From Dreissena polymorpha (Eukaryota; Mollusca; Bivalvia; Myida; Dreissenidae): a stretch of DNA of 64,000 nt. The position numbers and the translations under genes are program-made. The stretch covers positions 111,197,821-111,261,820 of the forward strand of contig NC_068361.1 in assembly GCF_020536995.1 (NCBI RefSeq), read 5' to 3'. The notes under the pieces are model-generated. The model did no database searches and had not been told where the DNA came from. It worked only from the letters and a program-made list of their open reading frames with translations. Below are positions 1 through 10,961 of this stretch, in pieces; the first letter of the stretch is position 1, and every line of letters begins with the position of its first letter.

Positions 1-599
1 TTGGCACAGTTCGCCAATAACCGGTTATTTGCACACTTGCTCAATACCGAGATTTTCACGAGTTAAAACGGCCAATTTTGTTACTAAATATAGTAACATA
101 TGCAATAAAACGTTTTATTCTTGGTTCTTTACAACCAAAACCAACTTAATTATAAAAGCTACGTGATTGGGCCCAATTCTGACAAACAAATCAATTCTTA
201 ATTTGTATATTTGTTGGAATTACATGTATCCGTTTGGAGTGTTCCAGCATTGCTATTTATTTTAACGCTGACAAAGTCCTAAAAGATGTCTTGTTCCGCT
301 TCGAAATATGATTGATTTTCTGAATATGTTTTGTAAACTAATTTGCAACTTATCGTTACAAAAGCACACTATTTTAAATACCAAAAATGCGGTTTGCATT
401 TTTTTTCCGAACGTCGCCAATGTTGAAAGGAGCTGAATTTGATAGTATTAAATTAAAGAAATATGCATCTATCAAAATAGTAAGAATTGAACAAGCTTTA
501 CCCATGTGCAAAATTAATACTATGCATACATATACGTCGTGGGGATATGAAGCGAAATAACAATGACCTCGTAAAAACTTAACCATAAGCCTATATAAT
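1..599. other. AT-rich stretch, no gene seen
   Basis: No exon-like block, repeat arm or recognisable motif was found. Short open frames here are what AT-rich DNA gives by chance. Confidence 0.5.
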
Positions 600-775
600 T
601 ACAACTTCTGTCACTTTCATATGAATGCTGCATTCTGATTGGATAATTTGTTTACGTGACCGGTTTTACATTTTCCGATGAACCCACTTCGTACGCAAAT
701 TAAAACATGAATATTCATAGCGCGACTTTCTGGTCATAAACAAGTTGCCAAAATGACGACACACGAACATTAACC
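600..775 (+). repeat. Dispersed repeat, second copy at 55.7 kb
   Basis: This block matches 55740-55885 over most of its length, sharing GCTGCATTCTGATTGGATAA and CATAAACAAGTTGCCAAAAT in the same order and orientation. The two copies are clearly diverged. There is no coding potential. The family is not identified. Confidence 0.7.
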
Positions 776-829
776 TAAAAGACCAATGTATCGGTTATTG
801 TAGGAAAATATGTACGAAATATCTTCGTC

Positions 830-950
830 ACAATCGGCTCGGGTGGTTAATTTTCGTCACAATCGGCTCAGGGCGTTAAAGTTGGCGCAAACCAACAACA
901 GACAGACAGGGCAAAAACAATATGTCCCCCACTATAGTGGTGGGGGACAT
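830..950 (+). repeat. Terminal part of an interspersed repeat with a palindrome
   Basis: A CAGACAGACAGGGCAAAAAC segment is followed by an imperfect palindrome at 922-950 with arms ATGTCCCCCA and TGGGGGACAT around CTATAG. This layout (a short purine-rich run, then a G/C hairpin) matches the end of the element at 18.8-19.1 kb in this window, suggesting a related class of non-autonomous repeat. Just before it, TTTTCGTCACAATCGGCTC occurs twice (about 25 bp apart). Confidence 0.55.
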
Positions 951-1505
951 ACAAATCGTATAATCTGGCTTTAAAAGGTTTTGACATTATGGACGTTAAA
1001 GTGCACGCGTGATATTTACCAGTATCATTTGGACGGTAACAAGGGCTATTTCTAGGTTTTTGAACTTGGTTGGATTTTGCATGTTTATGTAATAAATGCC
1101 TTATCTGCGTATCATCTTCGTATAATGAAATTTATAAATAGGTAGGATGTTGTTTTTTTTACATTTTGTACATGTTAATACACACTGACTTATGTAATGT
1201 TGCGTAAAGTACAATGCATTAATCTTAAACCACTGATATTATAATCAGAGTTAGCTAATCGCTTATTATTTTACACATTTGTTATTCATATACCTTAAAT
1301 ACAAGATTTGGGCACAGGACTTTCTCTACGGATAATATTTCTGGAGAATATTTTGTAAAACTATGAAAAATATTAACAACGTCAAGTCACCTTCTTAATA
1401 TGTTAACTCATTTAAATTTGAAGAGATATTTTTGAAAAACTTAGAACACACATCATTTTGTTCAATTGTTCACCAAAAACTGCTCATTTTGTATTAAACA
1501 CGTTT
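951..1505. other. No gene or repeat recognised
   Basis: Plain AT-rich sequence. Nothing supportable was seen on either strand. Confidence 0.4.
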
Positions 1506-2660
1506 TTTAGCTCAACTGAGCACAGTGTGCTCATAGTGAGCTTTGGTGATCGCCTTTTTGTCCGTTGTGCGTTTGCGGCGTGAATATTTACCTCGTCAAT
1601 ACTCTGGAGGCCACATTTTGTGTCCGATCTTCATGAAATTTGGTAAACAGATATTTTTCAAGTCATATCTTGGACGATTTTGAAAATGGTTATAGTTGCT
1701 TGAAAAACATGGCCGTCAGGGGGGGGGGGGGGGGCGCGGGGCATTTTTCCTTATATGGCTACGGTAAAACCTTGTTCACACTCTAGAATCCACATTTATC
1801 GTCCGATCTTCATCAAACTTGGTAAGAACATTAGTCCCTATGATATTTTCGACAAGTTTTAAAATGGTTCCGGTTGGTTGAAAAACATGGCCGCTAGTGG
1901 TCGGAGCATTTTTCCTTATATCATTTATCCTTAAATGGCTATAATAAAAAAAAAATGTAAACCCTCTTAAAGTCACACTTATAATCCATTTTTCACGAAA
2001 CTAGGTTAGAACGTTTGTTTTAATGATATCTTGGATGAGATCGAAAATGGATCCGATCTTTTAAAAAACATGGCCGCCAGGGGGCGGGGCATTTTTTTCT
2101 AATATGGCTATATATGGTTATAGTAAAACCTTGTTAACACTGTAGAGGCCACATTTATTGTCCGATCATCATGAAACTTGGTCAGAATATTTGTCGCAAT
2201 AATATCTTGGATGAGTTTGAAAAGTGTTTCAGTTGATTGAAAAACATTGCCGCCAATGACGGGGCATACATATGTCTATATATGGCTATAGTAAAACTTT
2301 GTTAACCCTTTAACGTCCACATTAATTGTCCGACCTTCATCACACTTGGTCCGAAAATTTGTCCTAGTGATATCTATTTTTCCCTATATGGCTATAGTAA
2401 AAACTTGTTAACACTCTTACAGTCACATTTATTGTCAAATCATCATGAAACTTTGTCAAAACATTTGTTTATGATATCTTGAATGGGTTCGAAAATAGTT
2501 CTGGTCTGTTGAAAAACATGACAGCCAGGGGGCGCGGAAGAAGTTACATTTATAGTTCAATTTTCATGAAACTTGGTTAGAACATGTGTTCTAATGAAAT
2601 ATTGGGCTGCACAGAACAAGTGAGTTCCTTTGGATCTCAGTTGGGCGACTTTGGGCATTT
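1506..2660 (+). repeat. Tandemly organised interspersed repeat, about 7 diverged units
   Basis: Units of roughly 100-185 bp each carry the same ordered landmarks: a 'CACTCTAGAGGCCACATTTA'-like segment, CGATCTTCATGAAACTTGGT, GATATCTTGGATGAGTT, AAAAACATGGCCGCCAGGGG, then TATGGCTATAGTAAAACC. Unit starts lie near 1604, 1779, 1964, 2138, 2307, 2412 and 2540. The left edge is TTTTTAGCTCAACTGAGCAC near 1504. A homopolymer of 16 G lies at about 1718-1733. This organisation is familiar from bivalve genomes. There is no coding capacity. Confidence 0.75.
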
Positions 2661-4320
2661 CAGACCCTTTTGTTACAAGATATTGTTTATTGTTTTTGGT
2701 ATTATGAGTAATTGAGCATGCCGTTTTCATTAAAAATATACATGTTCAAAAATTTAAACTATTTTGCAAAACTCTTTTGATGCAATAATCGAAGCAGTTT
2801 CATGTGTAGGGGATTAAAATATTAAAAACATCATACAGCTTTTGGTAAGATCAAGGTAAATCTTGATAAAAGTTTGTAAGAAGGTATCTAATTTTCATAT
2901 TATATTTCAAAATTAATAAATACAACATGCAAATCTGCATGTTAATCGTAATTAAAAGTTCATAAAATCTTATTCGAACTTCACATAAAAGTGTTTTCAC
3001 ATTTTATTATTTGAATTATGCAAATATATATGCAGTTTTCTATTGTACTTATAATTTAGTGAACTTAATAAGTATATTAGGTAAACGTACATATAAAACA
3101 TGTTTGAAGATTGATGTCTTATTCCGAGTTCATATAAATGTGTTTTCACAATGATTATTTTGCTTGGTTTCTTTGAACAATTTATGTTGTTATTTCCTTG
3201 TTTGCGGTCTTGTTATATAAACATTTATGTTGGTTATCAATTGAAACGGAAGCAATTTCAGCGACTCATGTTGTAATTTCCCATTTACACGATGAAACAA
3301 TATTTTTAACACGTACTATGAACTATTAGAACCAATATAAACAAATCGCTTACCTCAGGCTAAATGTGATATGAGAATTTCCGCCATTTTTAAATAACAT
3401 GGCAGATGATATTTTTCCATACAGTACCAGTCTTTATTGTGCAATAAATAAAGGTTGATTTGTTGATATCAGGCGATGTAAAGCTTTGTTTACTTTGAAA
3501 ATACAAATGAAATACAACTTGTGATTTAATAAAACTTTCAATGTATTTGTCAAGTAAATAATAAAATATCCTAATGGCAACGGAATTTTTTAATTTGAAC
3601 AGATTTTACCCAAATTATCAACACAGATGCCGTTGAATCACCCCTTTCTACCCAAAAGATTGATAATAATGTTTTATTATATATTAAGGTTGATAGAAAA
3701 AAACATTATTGAACCAATGATTAAAAATGTCTCTTTGTTACAATTAACCTTATTTAGAATGTCTGATTAAATAAAAATAAAAAGGTAAATGCAAAATCAC
3801 CCCTGAAAATTACAATAAGCCATACCAACTTTTAAAGTATTTTACATAACTTAGCATGCCAACAATCTGGAATAGCATGCACTATGAAGTTATATATAAA
3901 ATCATATAAAATCATATAGAATAAAAATTGAAATAATCACTAAAACTGATGTGTAACCAATATAAAAACATGGTTAGTACAAACATAATGTGCAGGGCTC
4001 ACAATCACTGTTATAAGTTGTTTTGTTTTTAAAGAAAAAAGCTCACATAATGTTATTGCTTAATAAATCTTTTCACTAAACTCTCTAATTTTGAGATTGG
4101 TACATAGACATATCTTTCTGAAAATATGTTATAGAACGAACTTAAAACGCTTTAAACAAAAAATTCTTTGTTTTATGCGATAAATGGATATATTGCCTCA
4201 TATCCAAAATAAAAGTGATACTGTTTTGATTTCATTAATTTATATATTTCCTCATTTCAAAAATTAAAAGTGATGCTGTTTTCATGACATATTATATTTG
4301 AGTCGCCTGGCCATGCTTTA
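2661..4320. other. Long AT-rich stretch, no gene seen
   Basis: No frame is sustained, and there are no exon-like GC-richer blocks and no obvious repeat arms. It may be an intron or intergenic DNA. Confidence 0.45.
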
Positions 4321-4700
4321 TTATTATTCGCCGCCAAAGGCGGAGGTATATAGAATTGGTCTTGTTTGTCCGTCGGTCCGCCCGTCCGTATGCCCGCCCG
4401 TCCGTCGATCCGTCCGTCCGTCTGTCACTAAACATTGAAGGCCTATATCTCAGAAACTATATAGGATATCAACATAAAACTTCATTGACGGATAGATATC
4501 AATGAGGAGGAGAAGTGCCATGCACAAAAACCATAACCTTACACTTTCTTCAAGTTATTGCCCTTGGTTTTGTATGATGAAACTTTTAAGGGCTATATAT
4601 AAGATAGTATACAACATTTCAACATGAAACTTCATGGGTGTGTAGAAATCAATGGGAAGAAGTACCATGCACAAGAACCATAATCATGCACTTTCATAAG
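4321..4700 (+). repeat. Interspersed repeat with a CCGTCCGTCCG head
   Basis: It starts at a small hairpin GCCGCCAAAGGCGGAGG, runs through an irregular TCCG/CCGT-rich stretch (about 4370-4430), then two related halves that share 'ATATCAACATAAAACTTCAT', 'TCAATGGGAAGAAGTACCATG' style text and 'CACAAGAACCATAA'. Similar elements with a G/C hairpin and a CCG-rich run occur near 13.6 kb and 19.0 kb. It is non-coding and its family is not named. Confidence 0.6.
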
Positions 4701-5563
4701 TTATGTGCGGTCTGCACAGGCTAATCTGGTATGACACTTTACGCATATGCATTAAGTCCAGTTTTCTCAAAACGCGGCTCAAATTATCACACGTACAGTT
4801 AAAAATAAAATCAATACTCATAAGTGAGTTTGAAAAGTATTGCGTTAGAAAAGTCACAAATACACTTTCAGGTAGCCTGCAAAATGCAAAAATGCGTGGT
4901 TGCACTCCTAAATAATTTTATGAGCCATACAAGTTTTTAGGATGAATGTTATGTTTTCCTGGTGAAATACACGACCTAAAATGATGAAATTGAAATTTAG
5001 TTGAAAATTATATCGCATTTTACCATTTCCGTCGTGCTGAAGTGTCCGATCGTCAGGGTTGGATGACTTTATCGTCAACTTGCATACAATGAAATTACAT
5101 GATCACATGTAAAACTTCGAAACATAATCTTAACTCATAACTTAGATCATAACTGTGGTATTCAAGTTTGAAAGGTGCTGCGATTGAAAAGTCCCCAAGT
5201 GTATGAAGTAATGAGGAGAAAAACATTAAAAGTCAAATTTTCGTTACAAGGTCTCAGTCGGACTTATACCCACCCCTATACAAACATGCACGACAATTAA
5301 TGATATAAATATGTAATGTATCTTCTATCATTTTCATTTGAAGTTCATGTACCGGTATTGCCAATTTTCTGCTGGAAATGATTTTCCCGCGCCAACGAAT
5401 TATCATTGAAGCAATGTTTTAAATATTAATTCAAACATATTTTGCTGAGGACTCATAATATATTATAATAGTCTTATTAAGTATACAATAATTATAATGT
5501 TAAATATTCCATTGCACATACATTGGCTTTCTATTCGTCTTCTATTTCTGAGCTATTACAATC
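4701..5563. other. No gene recognised
   Basis: Short opposed open frames at about 4684-4915 overlap each other and show no protein-like composition. The rest is AT-rich. Confidence 0.4.
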
Positions 5564-5779
5564 TTAACTCTTTGCATGCTGGGAAATTTGTCGTCTGCTA
5601 AAATGTCGTCTGCTGAATTTCTAAAATTAGCATTTTCTTCGATTTTTTTTTTCAAAGAATACTATCAGAATAACAAACAGTTTGGATCCAGATGAGACGC
5701 CACGTTCTGTGGCGTCTCATCTGGATCCAATTTGTTTGCAAAGGCCTTCAAAATTCGGTTCCCGCACTGAAAGAGTTAA
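5564..5779 (+). mobile_element. 216 bp MITE bounded by TTAA with a perfect internal hairpin
   Basis: TTAA lies at both ends (5564-5567 and 5776-5779), next to short inverted termini of type TTAACTCTTT..GCNGGAA. The centre holds a perfect 22 bp inverted repeat (5682-5703 against 5709-5730, arm core GGATCCAGATGAGACGCCAC) with a 5 nt loop. TTAA targets are used by piggyBac-like and Kolobok-like transposases, so this is probably a non-autonomous passenger of one of them. No ORF is present. Confidence 0.85.
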
Positions 5780-7817
5780 GCCGCATGGCGCAAAGGTATT
5801 CGATTCAGCGTTTTAAATCATATTAAGGCATATTACAAAGAGTGTTCAAATCATGGCCCGGCGGTCAAAACTTGTGCATAAGAGGTCACTTGTTTTAATG
5901 ATATCTCTATATGATGGTCTCTACCAAGCTTTTGTTTGACCCCCCTTGGGTCTACACTGGCCCTGCACTGAGGTTTCTTATTTGAGTTATTTATATATAG
6001 TGAACATTTTTGTTTTATCATTTCTCTGAAACCACAAGGCAAATAGGTTTGGTATTTGGCATGTAACATCGAATATTAAGTCTCTGCCAATTGTTTAAAT
6101 CATATCTTTGGGTTAAAGAAGGCTTTGCCCTGAGAATTATATGAATATTGTGAAAACTGTGAAAATCTTCACATAACAGTTTACAGAGCGACCGATGTAT
6201 TCGGCTCTGATTTTGAGATGCTCACAATCAATTTAAAACATATCTTAGTTTTCAATTATTTCTATATAACCATAGCAACCCAAATTTAAATAATGAAAAC
6301 AATGATGTAATATTCACAGTCCTCAAATGACCACCTATGAACACATCGAGTGTTATTAAAGTGGCTTATTATTTTTGCGTAATCGCATGATCCATATTTA
6401 AGTGTTCAATTATTTATGTAACCATAGCAACCACACAATATTATCTCACGGAAAAAATACAGACAACTGTATTCGATAAAACATTCTACATACTGGTAGT
6501 ATTGTACGGCAGGTGGTATTATTAAATTGCATTATTGGTCCGGTTGATGGTATTGTATGACACGAATAAAGTAAATGGCGTTGGTGCAAATTGAATGCTA
6601 AAATATATTTAAACGTTACAATTAATGGCCGTATTCTCCTACAATCAATGACAAAATTACTAAATCAATACATGTATTTAACAAACTTAACTATTGTGGG
6701 ATATCTTCTTACAAATATTTAAGATAAGACTTATTTGTTTGAACATGAATTAAATTGTAGTAATGGTATGGGGGCAAAGTTTTACTCTATGCTAAGTTTG
6801 TATTGTTTTACAAATAAATTGGCGCTGAATAATACAAATCGTATCTCTTACATCGAAAACCGTATCACTAGGTGTGACATGTACAATATTCGATATTGTC
6901 TTTCAACGAGTTCGTTTAAAGGGGCACCGAACGTGAAATAATCACATGTCGATATGTATGCGCTACTAGGTTAATGGTTTATACTTTTGAATATTAATCG
7001 TTTAATATAACTTCAAAAGGAGTGAATTAATCGAAGATAATTGGATATCATTACGTCGATGACATGTTTCAAATAAAATATTTAAAAACAACAACAATAT
7101 AATTTAAAAAAATATCCTGATAAATACTACTAAAAATTCAAATATTTGAAAAAAATTCAAAATGCGTCATAAAAAATTCAGTGATAAACACATTTACCAA
7201 TTATGTGTTACTATTTTATGCGTTAATATTTAAAACGTTTGTTGCAAAGTTCAATAAATAGGAATTACGAAGCTCAAGAAACACTTGCCAGAGAGAGCTT
7301 CTCATTGTGCCCGCTGATCTTTTATTTAATGCCGATAACCTACACAACACAAACAAAACATAAAGCAAAGGATAAAACATAAATTTACTAAAGCTGGAGT
7401 AACCACATTGAAACGGCCAATTCATATAGCATTGAGGTTTAAAGTTACTCTGACTGTATTGCGAGGGTGTAGATATGCACTATTTGAGTGTGAATGTACA
7501 TGCATGATACTAATAACTTACAAATAACTAAGATTCTATATAAATAAAAGCCCTGGTAACATTTAAATCCACGTATGCTCTCTGTAGCCCAAACATGGCG
7601 AAACAGTATAGTAGAAAGTAACAAAGCACATTTGGGAAAAGGTTTTAACTTATTTCTATTTTTAGAATCAGTAACTGATTAAGCACAATTAAACCTGCTA
7701 CCTGGAATGAGCAAATAAGTATTGATCGATGAAAAAACTTGCTTAAAGACAAAAGAGAAAAAAAGAATTATTTGATATCACGATTAAATCGCTTACAGCC
7801 TAAATAATATGCCTTAT
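5780..7817. other. No gene recognised
   Basis: A slightly GC-richer patch at about 5850-6080 resembles the 'GGTCAAAACTTGTG..GATATCTC' text of bivalve repeats, but is too short to delimit. The remainder is AT-rich with only chance open frames. Confidence 0.4.
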
Positions 7818-9916
7818 TATTACACCCCAGGAAAGCCGATACCTTGTGATCAGTGTAATACCATTGGAGCAGTGCACGTTATTTTAGCATGAACTTACAT
7901 AGGGTAAGTAAATTAAAAAAAATAAAATTATCAAAGTCCAATTTGAAACAACTGTGTATTACCATTGATAAAAAAGGTATTGACCTACATGTAGAAAAAA
8001 TCCTGACAATTTTTCTTAAAAAAATTGAGCGAAATGTGGCTCCCGGAAGTAGAAGATCGGGCAAAATGGGCCCATATTCAGGCATTTAGGGGAGAAAAAC
8101 TGCTTTAATTTGCAAGCCACTTCAATAATTAAATAATTTAAACAAACTTACACATGTCTGCCATAACCTCTCAGCAGGGTTTCTCCAGAAAACTATTTCT
8201 TTTGGAGAAATTTGCGTTTTTAATGACCATGTTGCGAAAACATTGGAAACCATCTGGAGAAGACCAGGACACCTTATATGAGCAGTGACTTAATAATTCT
8301 TTTTGGTGCGCGGAAAAAATCATTTCCAGCCATTTTGTTGCAATGTCATTGCTTTGTAGAGGCATAGAATAAGTGTTTGTGGGCACATATGCATACAAAT
8401 GTACTTTTAAATGCGCTATGTAGTATCAATTGTGCCTTTTCAACATTCTCGTGTTTTATTTTTTGTTACCAACACTATTTTGGAAAATTTAAAAAAAGTC
8501 TTGACCGCTTTGTCACATTAATTAATTGGTTATGTACATAGAATGATGTCTTAATAAGTGTATATGGGGGTTGTTAATATACTATTTAATTAGTCACAGT
8601 TTAAAAGCAGGTGGTAGTGATGATATATGTACATCGGCATTTATAAGTAACTTAAAAGTCAGGTTGTAAGGAAGTTATTATACAGTGAAACATCCACTAA
8701 CAGTCACTGTCAACAACAAACAGTCATCTCAAAACAAGTTCACTAATGGCTACCTCTTAGTTTGGTGTACCTCCCCTTATCTTATCAGATATATGCTATG
8801 CAAAACAAGGCTTGATACCTCTCCCCATTTCAACATTTCAAAAATGAATTTTAAACGGGTATCTATAAATTTTTGACTTAAGTGTATCCCATTTTCCTTT
8901 ACAACTCGCTCACAGTGTCTATCAATTGTTTAACTTATTGACATGTGTCTCCCAAAGTCATGACTTTTGTCAATTGAGATATATATATATGAAATGTATA
9001 AGAAACTGTTCAATTAAATACCTCTTACTCAAACCATCTGAAAACAACAGCCATCTCTCTACACCACCCAACTCCTATCTATGGCAGTTGGTTGTTGTCA
9101 GCAGGTTGAAAAAAGTCCTTAATTTTTCGGTAATAAGGTAATGACAAGTTTTTGAGGCTCTTAAAAAAAGTGAATCAATGAAGTAAGGATTGCGATCATC
9201 ACTACCACATACTTTAAAACTGTAACTAATTAAATATTATAAATACAACCCCCTTATACACTTATTTAGACATCATTTTATGTACCTAACCAATTAATTT
9301 ATGTGACAAAGCAGTCAAGTCTTTCTTTTAATTTTCCAAAATAGTGTTGTTATAAAGAAATAAAACACGAGAATGTTGAAAAGGCACTATTTATAATACA
9401 TAGCGCATTAAAAAGTAGTGTATGCATATGCGCCCACATACACTTTTCTATGCATCTACAAAGCAAAGCCATTGCAACAAAATGGCTGGAAATTAGGTTT
9501 TTTGTCACCAAAAAGAATAATAAAGTCACTGCTCATATAAGGTATCCTGGTCTTTTCCAGATGGTATACATGTTTTCCCAACATGGTCATTAAAAACGCA
9601 AATTTATCCACACAAAAATAGTTGGTTGGAGAAAACCTGCTGAGAGGTTATGGCATACATGTGTAAGTTTGTATAAATCCTTTAACTATTGCAGTGGCTT
9701 GCAAATTAATGCAGTTTTTCTCCCCTAAATGCCTGACCATGGCCCATTTGCCCGATCTTCTACTTCAGGGAGCCACGTTTCGCTCATTTTCTAAGAAAAT
9801 TTGTCAGGATTTGTTCTACATGAAAGCCAATACCTTTGTTATCAATGGTATTACACAGTTGTTTCAAATTGGACTTTGACAATTTTATTTTTTCAAATTT
9901 TCTTACCCTATGTTAG

Positions 9917-10884
9917 TTAAAGTGGTATTATGGGCATCTAACAGTTTATAGGTGTCTATCGCAACCGTTGTTTATTTTTGGTGTTTTCACTTCATATACA
10001 CTTGTATTTGTTAATGCAGCATCAACATACTAAAACAATATCCCGGAAAGAGAAAAATAATGCATTTGAATATCAACCGTACTTTCGTTTGACAACTGAT
10101 CATGCATGTACGATGTGAACCTAAATTTAGTTTTAGTGCAGATTCGTTCATACGACACAAAGACACAATTTTGTTTTACGGATCATTTCGGCTTAGAGGA
10201 CTGGGTGAGTCACGTAAGAATATCGAATATAAAATTTATTTTTATAAACAACTGGTAACAAGAGGAGTTGCAGATAATTGGTCAGTAACCACATTTTAAC
10301 TAACTCTTTTGACCTGTTAAAGGGGCCTTTTCACAGATTTTGGCATTTTTTTAACTTATTCATTAAATGCTTTATATTGATAAATGTAAACATTGGATCA
10401 TAAAAGCTCCAGTAAAAAATCAAGAAAAAAATTAAAAAAAGAAAAAGAACATTGCCCGGAGCAGGTTTCGAACCAGTGACCCCTGGAGTCCTGCCAGAGT
10501 CCTGAAGTAAAAACGCTTTAGCCTACAGAGCTATTCCGCCGAGTACACATATTAGACGTATTTTATACCTTATATAAGCAATCTTCGTAGTTTCACAAAA
10601 TTTAACGACAAAAACAGAACTCTCCAAATTATTCAATCGTTTCGCGTTGCAACGCTTTATAATTTTTAGGTTTTAAAATCGTCAAAAGATGCATATAATG
10701 GCTTTATTAGAGCATGGTTAATGTTCAGTATTACTGTTTCCTCACAAATATCATAACTAAAACGAAAACTTACGAATCTGAAACAACTTTTTTCAATTTT
10801 GTCAATTTACCAAAGCGTGAAAAGATCCCTTTAATTCTTTTCAGCTCAATTCAACAGTGAAAAATGCCCATAATATCACTTTAA
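9917..10884 (+). mobile_element. TTAA-bounded MITE inserted in the foldback right arm
   Basis: The ends TTAAAGTGGTATTATGGGCA (9917) and, complemented, TTAAAGTGATATTATGGGCA (10884) form inverted repeats with TTAA at both edges. The other foldback arm shows the unoccupied site at the matching point (around 7893-7906): its complement reads CCCTATGTAAGTTCATGC, where this arm reads CCCTATGTTAGTTAATGC once the insert is removed. Without its own nested insert the element is about 454 bp. No ORF of note. Confidence 0.85.
10317..10834 (-). mobile_element. 518 bp TTAA element carrying a tRNA-like segment, nested in the preceding MITE
   Basis: It is bounded by TTAA (10317-10320, 10831-10834), with inverted termini AAAGGGGCCTTTTCAC and its partner AAAGGGATCTTTTCAC. 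On the minus strand about 10465-10560 holds tRNA-like boxes, TAGCTCTGTAGG (A-box type) and GGTTCGAAACC (B-box type). A second copy in the opposite orientation lies at 44678-45184. The combination of DNA-transposon termini and a tRNA-like core suggests a composite non-autonomous family. Confidence 0.8.
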
Positions 10885-10961
10885 TGCTTACCGGTAAATA
10901 ACGAGCACTGCACCAATGGTATTACACTGCTCACAAGGTATCGGGTTTCCTGGGTGTATTA

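Larger units (their letters stand above)
7818..10961. mobile_element. Foldback-like element with arms of about 800 bp
   Basis: The left arm 7818-8624 is the diverged reverse complement of the right arm 9195-10961 (the right arm less the insert at 9917-10884). The termini read TATTACACCCCAGGAAAGCC on the left and, complemented, TAATACACCCAGGAAACCCG on the right. Landmarks match in order, for example CTGCCATAACCTCTCAGCAG on the left against CTGAGAGGTTATGGCA on the right. The 570 bp loop (8625-9194) has no recognised coding region. Arms of this length suggest a foldback transposon, but an inverted segmental duplication is possible. A clean target duplication could not be fixed because the flanks are TTA-rich. 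Confidence 0.8.
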
